Shown here: one piece after another, positions 26,692 through 34,490 of the stretch
Numbering within the stretch: position 1 is the stretch's first letter
Layout: each line of letters begins with the position of its first letter
Assembly (NCBI GenBank): GCA_026417075.1
Contig: JAOADY010000159.1
Coordinates: 1 to 39,425 of the forward strand
Source: Caloramator sp.
GTDB taxonomy: Bacteria; Bacillota; Clostridia; Clostridiales; Caloramatoraceae
DNA: 39,425 bases
Direction: 5' to 3'
Made by a program: the position numbers and the translations under genes
Notes under the pieces: model-generated
Databases searched by the model: none
Told to the model about the DNA's origin: nothing
What the model saw: the letters and a program-made list of their open reading frames with translations, nothing else

Positions 26692-29600
26692 GTGTCTTTA
26701 ATAAGAGTTAATATAAATAATAGAGAGATAGTAACAACCGATGATAAAACTATTCTTCAAATAGCTCTTGAAAATGGAATTGATATTCCCAACCTTTGCT
26801 ACAATCAAAAGACAAAGCCCTATGGTTCCTGTGGACTTTGCGTAGTTGAGGTTGAGGGAAGCCCGAAGCTTGTTAGGGCATGTTCAACATTTCCCACAGA
26901 TGGAATGATCGTAAGAACAGATACAAAAAGAACTATTGCAGCAAGAAAGACAGCCCTTGAGCTTTTATCATCAGATCATAGAGGAGATTGCAGACCACCA
27001 TGTGTTAATGCGTGCCCTGCCCATACTGACTGTCAGGGCTATGTCGGGCTTATTGCAAATGGGCAGTATGACGAGGCAATAAAGCTCGTTAAAAAGGTTA
27101 TACCTCTACCAGCAAGCATAGGAAGAGTGTGTCCTCATCCTTGTGAGAGTGAGTGCAGGAGGGGTATGGTTGATAAGCCAATTGCAATTGCAGACCTTAA
27201 AAGATATATAGGTGAAATAGATGTTAAAAATGGAACCTTTGTGCCTCAGGTTAAGCCTTCAACGGGTAAGAAGGTAGCAATAGTTGGAGCAGGTCCTGCA
27301 GGAATTTCCTGTGCATATTTTCTATCACAGGAAGGTCATAAGGTTGTTATATATGAGGCTCAAGCCTATCCAGGAGGAATGCTTAGATATGGTATACCAC
27401 AATATAGACTCCCAAAGGAACTTCTTGATGCAGAAATAAATACTTTAAATAAAATGGGTGTTGAAATAATTTGCAATACTAAATTAGGTGAGGATATAAC
27501 TCTATCTTATCTTAAGAAAACCTACGATGCAGTATTTATTGCAATAGGTGCCTGGGCAAGCATGCCTATAGGCTGCGAAGGTCAGGATATGGAAGGAGTT
27601 ATTGGAGGTATTGAATTTTTAAGGAGAGCAACACTTTCTGAACCTATTTATCTTGGTGAGAAGGTAGTTGTAATCGGAGGCGGAAATACCGCCATGGACG
27701 TTGCAAGAACGGCAGTAAGACTTGGAGCAAAGAGTGTTCAGGTTTTATACAGAAGAACTAAAGAAGAAATGCCGGCTGAAGAAATAGAAGTTAAAGAAGC
27801 TGAGGAAGAGGGAGTAGAATTTAAATTCCTCGTTGCACCTATTGAAATAATAGGAGATGGTAAAAGGGCAAAGGCAGTAAGATGTCAAAAGATGAGACTT
27901 GGGGAACCCGACAAATCTGGAAGAAGGAGCCCAATTCCAATTGAAGGTGAGGAGATTACCTTTGATGCTGACCTTGTTGTATCAGCTATTGGTCAAAGGG
28001 TTAATCCTGAGTGTGTAAAAGAACTTGAAACAACAAAGAAAGGAACTATTTTAGTTAATGAAAATACCTTTGAAACAAGCATGGAGGGAGTTTTTGCAGG
28101 AGGAGAGGCGTCAACAGGACCTAAGATAGCTATTGAAGCTATAGCTCAGGGAAAGAATGCTGCCTATGTTATTGACAGTTATTTAAACGGATGCCTTGTT
28201 TCTGTAAAAAATCCATGTTATATAGTTCAGGATGATTTAAAGGAAGAGGATTTTAAAGATAGAGAAAAACAGGAAAGACAGGAGCAGTATGTGCTTTCAG
28301 GTGAAGAAAGAAAGATAAGCTTTAGACCAATATCAAATGCTCTATCAGAAGAACAGGCATTAAAAGAAGCATCAAGATGTCTTGAATGCGGATGTCATGA
28401 CTATTTTGAATGCAGACTTATAAACTATATACAAAAATATGATATAAAGGTTGACAAGATAAAGGGTGAAAAGCATAAGAGAGATATTAATAAAACCCAT
28501 CCTTTTATAGTTAGAAACCCTGATAAGTGTATACTCTGCGGTCTTTGTTACAGAACCTGTGAAGAGGTTATGGGAATTACAGCTCTTGGACTTAAAGGAA
28601 GAGGATTTGATTCTGTAGTTATTCCAGAGTTTAATCTTCCATTAAATGAAAGTTCCTGTATATCCTGCGGACAGTGTGTAGATGTTTGCCCAACTGGAGC
28701 ATTAATCGATGTAGCTTCAGTTAAAAAACAGGTTCCTGTTGAATTCAATAATACTAAATCCGTATGCAGCTATTGCGGCGCAGGCTGTGAAGTTGTATAT
28801 CAGTCTAAGGGGGATTTAGTATTCAAATCATTACCTAACAAGGATAAAGGTGGTATACTCTGTGCAAAGGGAAGATTTGGGATAAACCATATAAATAGCG
28901 ATGAAAGGCTTAAAACTCCGGTAGTAATTTTAGGGGATGTAAAATCTGAAGTTACATTCGATGAAGCAATTTCTCTAATTTCAAAGAAAGCAAAGCTTAT
29001 TGAAGGACAGTATGGAAGTGATAGCATTGGAATTTTAGTATCTCCTAAGTTTACAAATGAAGAAGCTTACATTATAAAGAAAATAGCAGAAAAATTAAAT
29101 ACAAAGTATGTAGGCTCAATGGCGATTAAAGGAGGAGCATTAGAAAAGGTATTTGGATATGATGCTTCAACAAACAGTTATGACGAACTGTACAGTACTG
29201 AACTTATAATATCCTTTGGAAATGTTGCTGAAAACCATCCAATACCTGCTGTTAGAATAAAAGATGCATCAAAGAAGGCAAAGCTTATATCAATCAGCGA
29301 TAAAGATACGAGAATGAATGAATGGGCACATTACAGTTATAAAGTTGATAATAATATAGACTTTTTAAAGGGATTCCTTAAAGTTTTAATTGAGAACTAC
29401 GTAGATGAAAATGAAGCTGTAAAAGTATGCAATAACTTTGATAAGTTAAAGGATTTTGTTTCAGATGCCAAGGTTTCAGAGGATAATATAAATCTTGCAA
29501 AAATGTATGGGGAAGCGAAAAAATCTATAATAGTTGTTGATGAAGATACTATTTCTGATGCGGCTTTATACCTTTTAGCTGATGCTGCTGCGATTTGTAA

Positions 29601-30267
29601 AAAAGTAGGAAGACCTCACAGTGGTATAATTTTAATACGTTCAAAGGCAAACTCTCAAGGCTTTATTGATATGGGAATAAAAATGTCAGGGAAGACTATA
29701 CTTGAAAAAGCTGGAACTGGTGAGATTAAGAGCCTTATAGTATTTGGAGAAGATGTATTAGAGGGCGCATTTAAGGATTTAAAGCCTCTGGCAACCTTTG
29801 ATTTGTTTATGACAGATACTGCTAAAAATTCGAATGTAGTTGTACCGATTTCAACTTCAGCTGAAAGCTGTGGAACCTATACAAGATCTGACAGAAAGGT
29901 TCAGGTTTTGAATAGAGCAATTAAGAGTGCTATAGGTATTGATAACTTTAACATCCTTTTGAAGCTTTCTAATAAACTTGGAATAGAATTAAAAGATATG
30001 AAGGATGTAATCGAAAATATTTCCAAGGAAATATCGCATTATAAAGGATTCAATAATGCCTATAATGGTCTTGAAAATGTATATGTTCCTCTTTCAAAGG
30101 ATTTATTAGGAACACAGGTTTTATATACAGAAGGATTTGAAACAGAGAATAGGAAGGCTTATTTGAGCTTTGAAAAATCAAATAATATGTTCACTGAGAA
30201 AAAACTATATGATACAGTAGAAAAGGATTTTGATGAATTTACTAAGAAAAACGGAATAAAGATATGA
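26692..30267 (+). CDS. stnC: GltD/NfnB-like plus NuoG-like fusion subunit of a Stn-type transhydrogenase
   Basis: A 1191-residue modular iron-sulfur flavoprotein. Residues 1-75: plant-type [2Fe-2S] with Cys36, 47, 50, 64. About 90-500: GltD/NfnB module with N-terminal cysteines (100, 104, 108, 114, then CPHPCESECRR), FAD site VAIVGAGPAGISC (near 195) and NADPH site VVVIGGGNTAMD (near 325). About 600-680: two [4Fe-4S] motifs starting at Cys613 and Cys656. From 692: a further [4Fe-4S] set (Cys692, 695, 699, 724), then a NuoG/formate-dehydrogenase-like fold. That last fold is shortened and shows no Sec or Cys at the molybdenum site, so it is not a formate dehydrogenase. GTG 26692 is 8 nt after GGAAG. 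The predicted reaction couples NADPH/NADP+ to NADH and ferredoxin through StnAB. Confidence 0.82.
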   Translation: MSLIRVNINNREIVTTDDKTILQIALENGIDIPNLCYNQKTKPYGSCGLCVVEVEGSPKLVRACSTFPTDGMIVRTDTKRTIAARKTALELLSSDHRGDCRPPCVNACPAHTDCQGYVGLIANGQYDEAIKLVKKVIPLPASIGRVCPHPCESECRRGMVDKPIAIADLKRYIGEIDVKNGTFVPQVKPSTGKKVAIVGAGPAGISCAYFLSQEGHKVVIYEAQAYPGGMLRYGIPQYRLPKELLDAEINTLNKMGVEIICNTKLGEDITLSYLKKTYDAVFIAIGAWASMPIGCEGQDMEGVIGGIEFLRRATLSEPIYLGEKVVVIGGGNTAMDVARTAVRLGAKSVQVLYRRTKEEMPAEEIEVKEAEEEGVEFKFLVAPIEIIGDGKRAKAVRCQKMRLGEPDKSGRRSPIPIEGEEITFDADLVVSAIGQRVNPECVKELETTKKGTILVNENTFETSMEGVFAGGEASTGPKIAIEAIAQGKNAAYVIDSYLNGCLVSVKNPCYIVQDDLKEEDFKDREKQERQEQYVLSGEERKISFRPISNALSEEQALKEASRCLECGCHDYFECRLINYIQKYDIKVDKIKGEKHKRDINKTHPFIVRNPDKCILCGLCYRTCEEVMGITALGLKGRGFDSVVIPEFNLPLNESSCISCGQCVDVCPTGALIDVASVKKQVPVEFNNTKSVCSYCGAGCEVVYQSKGDLVFKSLPNKDKGGILCAKGRFGINHINSDERLKTPVVILGDVKSEVTFDEAISLISKKAKLIEGQYGSDSIGILVSPKFTNEEAYIIKKIAEKLNTKYVGSMAIKGGALEKVFGYDASTNSYDELYSTELIISFGNVAENHPIPAVRIKDASKKAKLISISDKDTRMNEWAHYSYKVDNNIDFLKGFLKVLIENYVDENEAVKVCNNFDKLKDFVSDAKVSEDNINLAKMYGEAKKSIIVVDEDTISDAALYLLADAAAICKKVGRPHSGIILIRSKANSQGFIDMGIKMSGKTILEKAGTGEIKSLIVFGEDVLEGAFKDLKPLATFDLFMTDTAKNSNVVVPISTSAESCGTYTRSDRKVQVLNRAIKSAIGIDNFNILLKLSNKLGIELKDMKDVIENISKEISHYKGFNNAYNGLENVYVPLSKDLLGTQVLYTEGFETENRKAYLSFEKSNNMFTEKKLYDTVEKDFDEFTKKNGIKI

Positions 30268-30271
30268 TTAT

Positions 30272-30302
30272 AAGCTGCAAAGCGTTGCTTTGCAGCTTTT
30301 TT
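30272..30302 (+). terminator. Terminator of the stn operon
   Basis: AAGCTGCAAAGC, GTT loop, GCTTTGCAGCTT, then T4. A 12-bp perfect stem. Confidence 0.93.
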
Positions 30303-30337
30303 CGTAATAATTTATAATGATTTATGGAGGGATTATA

Positions 30338-31150
30338 ATGGAGAAACTAACCTTAGATGATATAAAAGAATATCTTGAAACTAAGTACATAGGAAGGAAT
30401 ATTATTTATCTTGATACAACTACATCAACTAACGATATCATAAAAGAAATGGCTGAAAAAGGAGCACAAGAGGGTCTGATTGTAGTAGCAGAGGAGCAGA
30501 CTAAAGGGAGAGGAAGAATGGGAAGAAGATGGATTACAGGAAAAGGTAAGGCTCTTGCAGTTTCAATTCTTTTAAAACCTGATATTAAGCCTGATATATG
30601 CCAAGCAATTACATCCCTTATTGGATTATCAGCAGTTAAAGCAATAAGAAAAGCAACTAACTATGATATTATGATAAAGTGGCCTAATGATTTGGTTTTA
30701 AATAATAAAAAACTTGGTGGAATTTTAACTGAAATGACTATGGAGGGCATGAAAGTTAAATATATAATCATAGGATTAGGACTTAATATTAATCAAGAAG
30801 TTTTTGATGGTGATATTAAAAATATTGCAGTATCCCTTAAGAGTTTTTCGGGCAAAAAATTTGATAGAAGGATAATATTAAGTGAAATACTAAACTATTT
30901 TGAAACTGATTATGAGAATTTTAAAAAGTATGGATTAGAATATTTTCTTGAGGATATTAAAAAATATTCTATAATATTTGGAAAAGAAATATCGGTTATA
31001 GATGGAAATAAAATTATAAATGGAAAAGTAGTTGATATAGACAAAGAAGGGGTGCTTATCTTAAAAACTTTAGATGGAGAATTAAGGAAAATTATAAGTG
31101 GAGATGTTATTATGGAGGGACTTTATAATATACATACGAACAAAATATAA
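30338..31150 (+). CDS. birA: Biotin-[acetyl-CoA-carboxylase] ligase without repressor domain
   Basis: A 270-residue enzyme activating biotin to biotinyl-AMP and transferring it to carrier proteins. The core shows TTSTNDIIKEMAEKG, EEQTKGRGRMGRRW (biotinyl-AMP loop), IKWPNDLVLNNKKLGGILTE and a C-terminal SH3-like domain (GKVVDIDKEGVLILKTLDGE). The ATG at 30338 follows GGAGGGA. The N-terminus is too short for the winged-helix repressor domain of bifunctional BirA, so biotin-gene control must lie elsewhere. It stands between the stn operon and the pantothenate-related genes. Confidence 0.93.
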   Translation: MEKLTLDDIKEYLETKYIGRNIIYLDTTTSTNDIIKEMAEKGAQEGLIVVAEEQTKGRGRMGRRWITGKGKALAVSILLKPDIKPDICQAITSLIGLSAVKAIRKATNYDIMIKWPNDLVLNNKKLGGILTEMTMEGMKVKYIIIGLGLNINQEVFDGDIKNIAVSLKSFSGKKFDRRIILSEILNYFETDYENFKKYGLEYFLEDIKKYSIIFGKEISVIDGNKIINGKVVDIDKEGVLILKTLDGELRKIISGDVIMEGLYNIHTNKI

Positions 31151-31176
31151 GAAAATTTAGAGTTTTTTATTTGATA

Positions 31177-31204
31177 TTGAAAGTTTTTGGTAAAGTGCTA
31201 AAAT
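31177..31204 (+). promoter_or_regulatory. Sigma-A promoter with extended -10 upstream of the ECF S component
   Basis: TTGAAA (31177-31182) and TGC-TAAAAT (-10 at 31199-31204), 16-bp spacer. It would give a leader of about 85 nt. Confidence 0.6.
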
Positions 31205-31231
31205 AAAATTATCGCCTGCATATATAGTGGG

Positions 31232-31280
31232 ACAAATTTTAAAATATTAATTTAATAGTCCGGCATCCTTGTGGAGCTGG
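31232..31280 (+). promoter_or_regulatory. Structured leader before the ECF S-component gene
   Basis: CCGGC (31260-31264) pairs with GCTGG (31276-31280). Inside, after a bulged A, TCC-TTGT-GGA forms a second helix. Upstream GGAC can pair with GTCC (31258-31261), which shares two C residues with the hairpin, so the two pairings are mutually exclusive. The hairpin ends 3 nt before the ribosome site. It matches no riboswitch class I can name. Confidence 0.35.
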
Positions 31281-31295
31281 AACGGAGGTGTTTTT

Positions 31296-31871
31296 GTGGA
31301 AAATTTAAATCTTAATCAGAACAAAGCTTTTACTATAAGGAAGATGACAAGAATAGCAATGCTTTGTGCTATTGCGATTTTTATGAGCCTGACGCCCTTT
31401 GGCTACATAAGGCTTACCCCGTCCCTTAAAGTTACTTTTATGCACATACCTGTTATTATAGCAGCTATAACTGATGGAATGACAGGCGGCGTTATAGTTG
31501 GGCTTGTTTTTGGATTAACAAGCCTTATAAACAATTTAACTACGATATTTGCACCTGTATTTATAAATCCAATGATATCAGTTTTTCCAAGGATTATGAT
31601 AGGAATATTTTCGTCAATGATTTATAGTAAAACAAAAAATGCTTCCTTAACCGCTGTAGTCGGAACAGCTACAAATACAATACTCGTTCTTTCTATGATT
31701 TATTTATTTGCAGCAAAGACCTTTGCAAATATAAGCAAAATTGCAATAGGTTCCCTTGGGAAAATATTAATAGGTGTAGCACTTACAAACGGAGTCCTTG
31801 AAATTATTGTTGCAGTTATAATTGTAACGGCAATAGCAAAAGCTTTAGAAAAAATAAAAAGGCAGGCATAG
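31296..31871 (+). CDS. ECF transporter S component (vitamin-binding, possibly pantothenate)
   Basis: A 191-residue membrane protein with about five to six TM helices. It is the substrate-binding part of an energy-coupling-factor importer, which would use a shared EcfAAT module encoded elsewhere. RKMTRIAMLCAIAIFMSLTPFG and VTFMHIPVIIAAITDGMTGG are typical S-component features (an N-terminal helix with small residues, then a gated loop). Pantothenate is suggested only because the type III pantothenate kinase gene follows after 35 bp. Folate or another vitamin cannot be excluded. The GTG at 31296, 5 nt after GGAGGTG, is chosen over an ATG upstream that lies before the ribosome site. Confidence 0.78.
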   Translation: MENLNLNQNKAFTIRKMTRIAMLCAIAIFMSLTPFGYIRLTPSLKVTFMHIPVIIAAITDGMTGGVIVGLVFGLTSLINNLTTIFAPVFINPMISVFPRIMIGIFSSMIYSKTKNASLTAVVGTATNTILVLSMIYLFAAKTFANISKIAIGSLGKILIGVALTNGVLEIIVAVIIVTAIAKALEKIKRQA

Positions 31872-31879
31872 CCTGCCTT
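31859..31879 (+). terminator. Hairpin at the end of the S-component gene
   Basis: AAGGCAGGC, ATA, GCCTGCCTT overlaps the stop codon. No T-run follows, so partial termination or mRNA processing is more likely than a full stop before coaX. Confidence 0.5.
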
Positions 31880-31906
31880 ATCATTATATATTAAGGAGTT
31901 GAACTT

Positions 31907-32683
31907 ATGCTTTTGGTATTCGATGTTGGAAATACTAATATAGTTCTTGGATTATATGAAGATAAAAAGCGTATAGCTGATTGGAGGATGTCAACTACTC
32001 CTCCAAAAACTGCTGATGAATATGGAATGGTTGCAATAAATCTATTTGAAAAGGCTAATATTAGTTATAAGGATGTTAAAGCTGTTGTAGTATCTTCTGT
32101 TGTTCCTAATATTATGTATTCTCTTGAACATATGATAAAAAAATATTTTAGTGTTGAGCCTCTTGTTGTAGGGCCAGGGGTTAAAACAGGAATAAATATA
32201 AAATATGATAATCCCAAGGAAGTAGGAGCGGATAGGATTGTTAATGCTGTTGCAGGTCATGAAATATATAAAAAACCTCTAATAATTATAGACTTTGGAA
32301 CAGCTACAACCTTTTGTGCAGTTGGAATTAGGGGAGATTATTACGGAGGATGTATTGCACCAGGGATTAAAATATCAAGCGATGCACTTTTTGAAAGGGC
32401 CGCAAAACTTCCAAGGGTTGAACTAATAAAGCCTCCTTCAGTAATTTGTAAAAATACAGTTCAGAGCATGCAGGCTGGAATAGTATATGGCTATGTTGGA
32501 CTTGTTGACTTAATTGTGAATAAAATGAAAATCGAAATGAAAAATCTTGGGGAGGAAGAACCTTTAGTAGTTGCAACAGGAGGTCTTGCAAAGCTTATTG
32601 CAACTGAGAGCAGTACAATACAGGAGATTAACCCATATCTTACTCTTGAAGGACTTAGAATAATATATGAAAAAAATCAATAG
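31907..32683 (+). CDS. coaX: Type III pantothenate kinase
   Basis: A 258-residue ASKHA-fold kinase for the first step of coenzyme A synthesis, pantothenate plus ATP. Type III enzymes need a monovalent cation and are not feedback-inhibited. [12 protein letters not shown] (5-16) is the phosphate loop, [12 protein letters not shown] the pantothenate and dimer motif, and DFGTATTF (Asp129) the catalytic region. [11 protein letters not shown] is the third signature. AAGGAG precedes the ATG. It follows a likely vitamin importer gene and is 8 bp from dusB, as expected from the Bacillus ftsH-coaX-dusB order. Confidence 0.97.
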   Translation: MLLVFDVGNTNIVLGLYEDKKRIADWRMSTTPPKTADEYGMVAINLFEKANISYKDVKAVVVSSVVPNIMYSLEHMIKKYFSVEPLVVGPGVKTGINIKYDNPKEVGADRIVNAVAGHEIYKKPLIIIDFGTATTFCAVGIRGDYYGGCIAPGIKISSDALFERAAKLPRVELIKPPSVICKNTVQSMQAGIVYGYVGLVDLIVNKMKIEMKNLGEEEPLVVATGGLAKLIATESSTIQEINPYLTLEGLRIIYEKNQ

Positions 32684-32691
32684 GTGGTTTT

Positions 32692-33669
32692 ATGAAAATA
32701 GGCAGTTTTACTCCTGAAAATAATGTATTTTTAGCTCCTATGGCTGGAGTTACCGACAAAGCATTTAGAATAATTTGTAAAGAATCAGGCTGCGGACTTG
32801 TTTATACCGAAATGATAAGTTCAAAAGGTCTTGCATATAACAGTACAAAAACTAAGGATATGATAGATATAGATGATAGGGAAGCCCCTGCAGCTGTTCA
32901 GATTTTCGGCTCTGAGCCTGAAATTATGGCAGATACTGCAAAAACAATAAGTGAGAATACTGATGTAGCCTTTATTGATATAAATATGGGCTGTCCTGCA
33001 CCAAAGATAGTTAAAAATAATGAAGGCTCAGCTCTTATGAAAGATATTCATCTTGCAGAAAATATTATAAAAAGAGTTGTTGAAAAATCAAATAAACCTG
33101 TAACGGTTAAATTTAGAAAAGGATGGGATGATAATCTTATAAATGCTGTTGAATTTGCAAAAATGGCTGAAAGTTCCGGAGCAGCAGCTGTAACAGTTCA
33201 TGGGAGAACAAGGGCTCAGATGTATGAGGGAAAGGCTGACTGGGACATTATAAAAAAAGTTAAAGAAGCAGTTAAAATACCTGTTATAGGGAATGGGGAT
33301 GTTATATCTCCTGAAAGTGCAAAAAAGCTTTTCGATGAAACAGGATGCGATGCTATAATGATTGGACGAGGGGCTCTTGGAAATCCTTGGATTTTTAAAA
33401 GGGTTCTGCATTATTTAAATACTGGAGAGATAATAAAAGAACCAAGTTTTGAAGAAAAAATAGATATGGCACTTATTCATCTTTCTATGGCTGCTGAATT
33501 TAAAGGAAGAAGAGGCATTATAGAGATGAGAAAACATATTGCATGGTATTTAAAGGGATTAAAGAATTCAACATCTATTAAGGATACTATAAATAAATTG
33601 GACGATAAAGAAGAAATTGAAAAGGTGCTTATTGATTATAAGAGAGCACTTATGGAGGGCTATATTTAG
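32692..33669 (+). CDS. dusB: tRNA-dihydrouridine synthase B-type
   Basis: A 325-residue FMN enzyme that reduces uridines in the tRNA D-loop. The TIM-barrel core begins VFLAPMAGVTDKAFR. The catalytic cysteine is Cys101 in INMGCPAPKIVKNNEGSALM. VTVHGRTRAQMYEGKADW and IGNGDVISPESAKKL bind FMN, and MIGRGALGNPWIFK ends the barrel. A helical RNA-binding domain follows. It overlaps nothing and starts 8 bp after coaX with AGGTGG as ribosome site. The following inverted-repeat element supplies its terminator. Confidence 0.95.
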   Translation: MKIGSFTPENNVFLAPMAGVTDKAFRIICKESGCGLVYTEMISSKGLAYNSTKTKDMIDIDDREAPAAVQIFGSEPEIMADTAKTISENTDVAFIDINMGCPAPKIVKNNEGSALMKDIHLAENIIKRVVEKSNKPVTVKFRKGWDDNLINAVEFAKMAESSGAAAVTVHGRTRAQMYEGKADWDIIKKVKEAVKIPVIGNGDVISPESAKKLFDETGCDAIMIGRGALGNPWIFKRVLHYLNTGEIIKEPSFEEKIDMALIHLSMAAEFKGRRGIIEMRKHIAWYLKGLKNSTSIKDTINKLDDKEEIEKVLIDYKRALMEGYI

Positions 33670-33692
33670 CACTTAAATTGTTTAGAAAGGTG

Positions 33693-33880
33693 TAAATCCA
33701 TAATACTGCAGTTAATCATTACCGCTTATTTAGAAGCTCTAAGACTTACTACTTTGAATGCTAAGAACTTTTGGAATTCGCTTTGTTCAAACAACCAAAA
33801 GTTCTAAGTTTTTTTGCGTCAGCTTCGTTGAGAGCTTCTAAAATTTGCTTTATATTGGGTTTGGCAGTATTATGGGTTTA
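33693..33880. repeat. Nested inverted-repeat element (MITE-like or structured RNA)
   Basis: Three concentric inverted repeats in 188 bp. Outer: 33693-33709 against 33864-33880, 17 bp with one G-T pair (the + strand reads TAAATCC... and ends ...GGGTTTA). Middle: TTTAGAAGCTCT (33729-33740) against AGAGCTTCTAAA (33831-33842), perfect. Inner: AGAACTTTTGG (33764-33774) against CCAAAAGTTCT (33795-33805), followed by T7, which can terminate dusB. It has no coding potential. The outer ends begin and end with TA, the target of Tc1/mariner/IS630 elements. This supports a MITE origin but does not prove it. Confidence 0.7.
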
Positions 33881-33887
33881 AATTTTA

Positions 33888-33939
33888 TATTGAAAAAATA
33901 AAAAAAAAGGTATAATATGAAATTGGGCACATTATGTGC
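33888..33939 (+). promoter_or_regulatory. Promoter and operator-like palindrome of the HTH operon
   Basis: TATAAT lies at 33911-33916, with a weak -35 (TATTGA at 17 bp or TTGAAA at 15 bp). GCACAT-T-ATGTGC (33927-33939) is a perfect 6-bp palindrome just downstream of the expected start point and just before the ribosome site GAGGAGG. It could be bound by the HTH protein encoded next (inference). Confidence 0.5.
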
Positions 33940-33954
33940 ACGAGGAGGAATAAT

Positions 33955-34479
33955 ATGGATTATGTAAGAATAGGAGAAAAAGTAATAAGCATAGAAAGAA
34001 TAAATGATAAAATTAATGATATACTTGAACTTAGATGTAAGGGTTACTCCCAGCAGGAAGTAGCTAAAATGCTCGATATTGATAGAACCTTTATATCAAG
34101 GCTTGAAAGCATGGGAGAAGTACGAAAGGGCGGAGATATTGCAGTAGTAGGTTTCCCTATAAAAAACAAACAAGAACTTGAGGAAAAATTAAAGAAAGCA
34201 GGGGTAGATTATATACTTCTTATGAGCGAAAATGAAAGAATGGATTTTGTAAAAAGTCAAAGCGGACAGGATTTATTTAATGGCATTATCGAATTGATAT
34301 CTGAAGTTAGAAAGTATAAGCATTGTATAATAATAGGCTCAAATAAAAGGATAAAGGTAATGGCTGATCTTCTTGATGGTCATGTATATACAATAGATAT
34401 AGGACAGTCTCCTATAAAGCATGACGTTTATGTTTGCCCTGATAAAATACTTCAAATTATAAATATGATTAATGGTTAG
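33955..34479 (+). CDS. Helix-turn-helix protein of unknown function
   Basis: A 174-residue protein. Residues 15-50 form an HTH of the sigma-like/Xre type (CKGYSQQEVAKMLDIDRTFI). The remaining 120 residues are an alpha/beta domain with GDIAVVGFPIKNKQELEE, VDYILLMSENERM and KHCIIIGSNKRIKV, resembling a small nucleotide- or metabolite-binding fold. I cannot name a family. The ATG at 33955 follows GAGGAGG; an ATG 21 nt upstream lies inside the palindrome. It heads a unit with the next two genes (11 bp to the second) and could regulate them. B. subtilis has a small HTH gene (yazB) near this place before dusB, but that protein is much smaller. Confidence 0.75.
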   Translation: MDYVRIGEKVISIERINDKINDILELRCKGYSQQEVAKMLDIDRTFISRLESMGEVRKGGDIAVVGFPIKNKQELEEKLKKAGVDYILLMSENERMDFVKSQSGQDLFNGIIELISEVRKYKHCIIIGSNKRIKVMADLLDGHVYTIDIGQSPIKHDVYVCPDKILQIINMING

Positions 34480-34490
34480 GGGGAGGTAGA

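Noticed and set aside
26692-30267. Formate dehydrogenase alpha subunit
   Set aside because: The Mo-ligand region is missing, and a GltD-like NADPH module is fused at the N-terminal side; the domain order fits StnC.
24394-30267. Bifurcating [FeFe]-hydrogenase HydABC
   Set aside because: The third subunit has no H-cluster signature motifs; only the B and C subunits resemble HydBC.
31205-31280. Known riboswitch (THF, preQ1, FMN, TPP or pan motif)
   Set aside because: None of the conserved cores I know is present; left as an unnamed structured leader.
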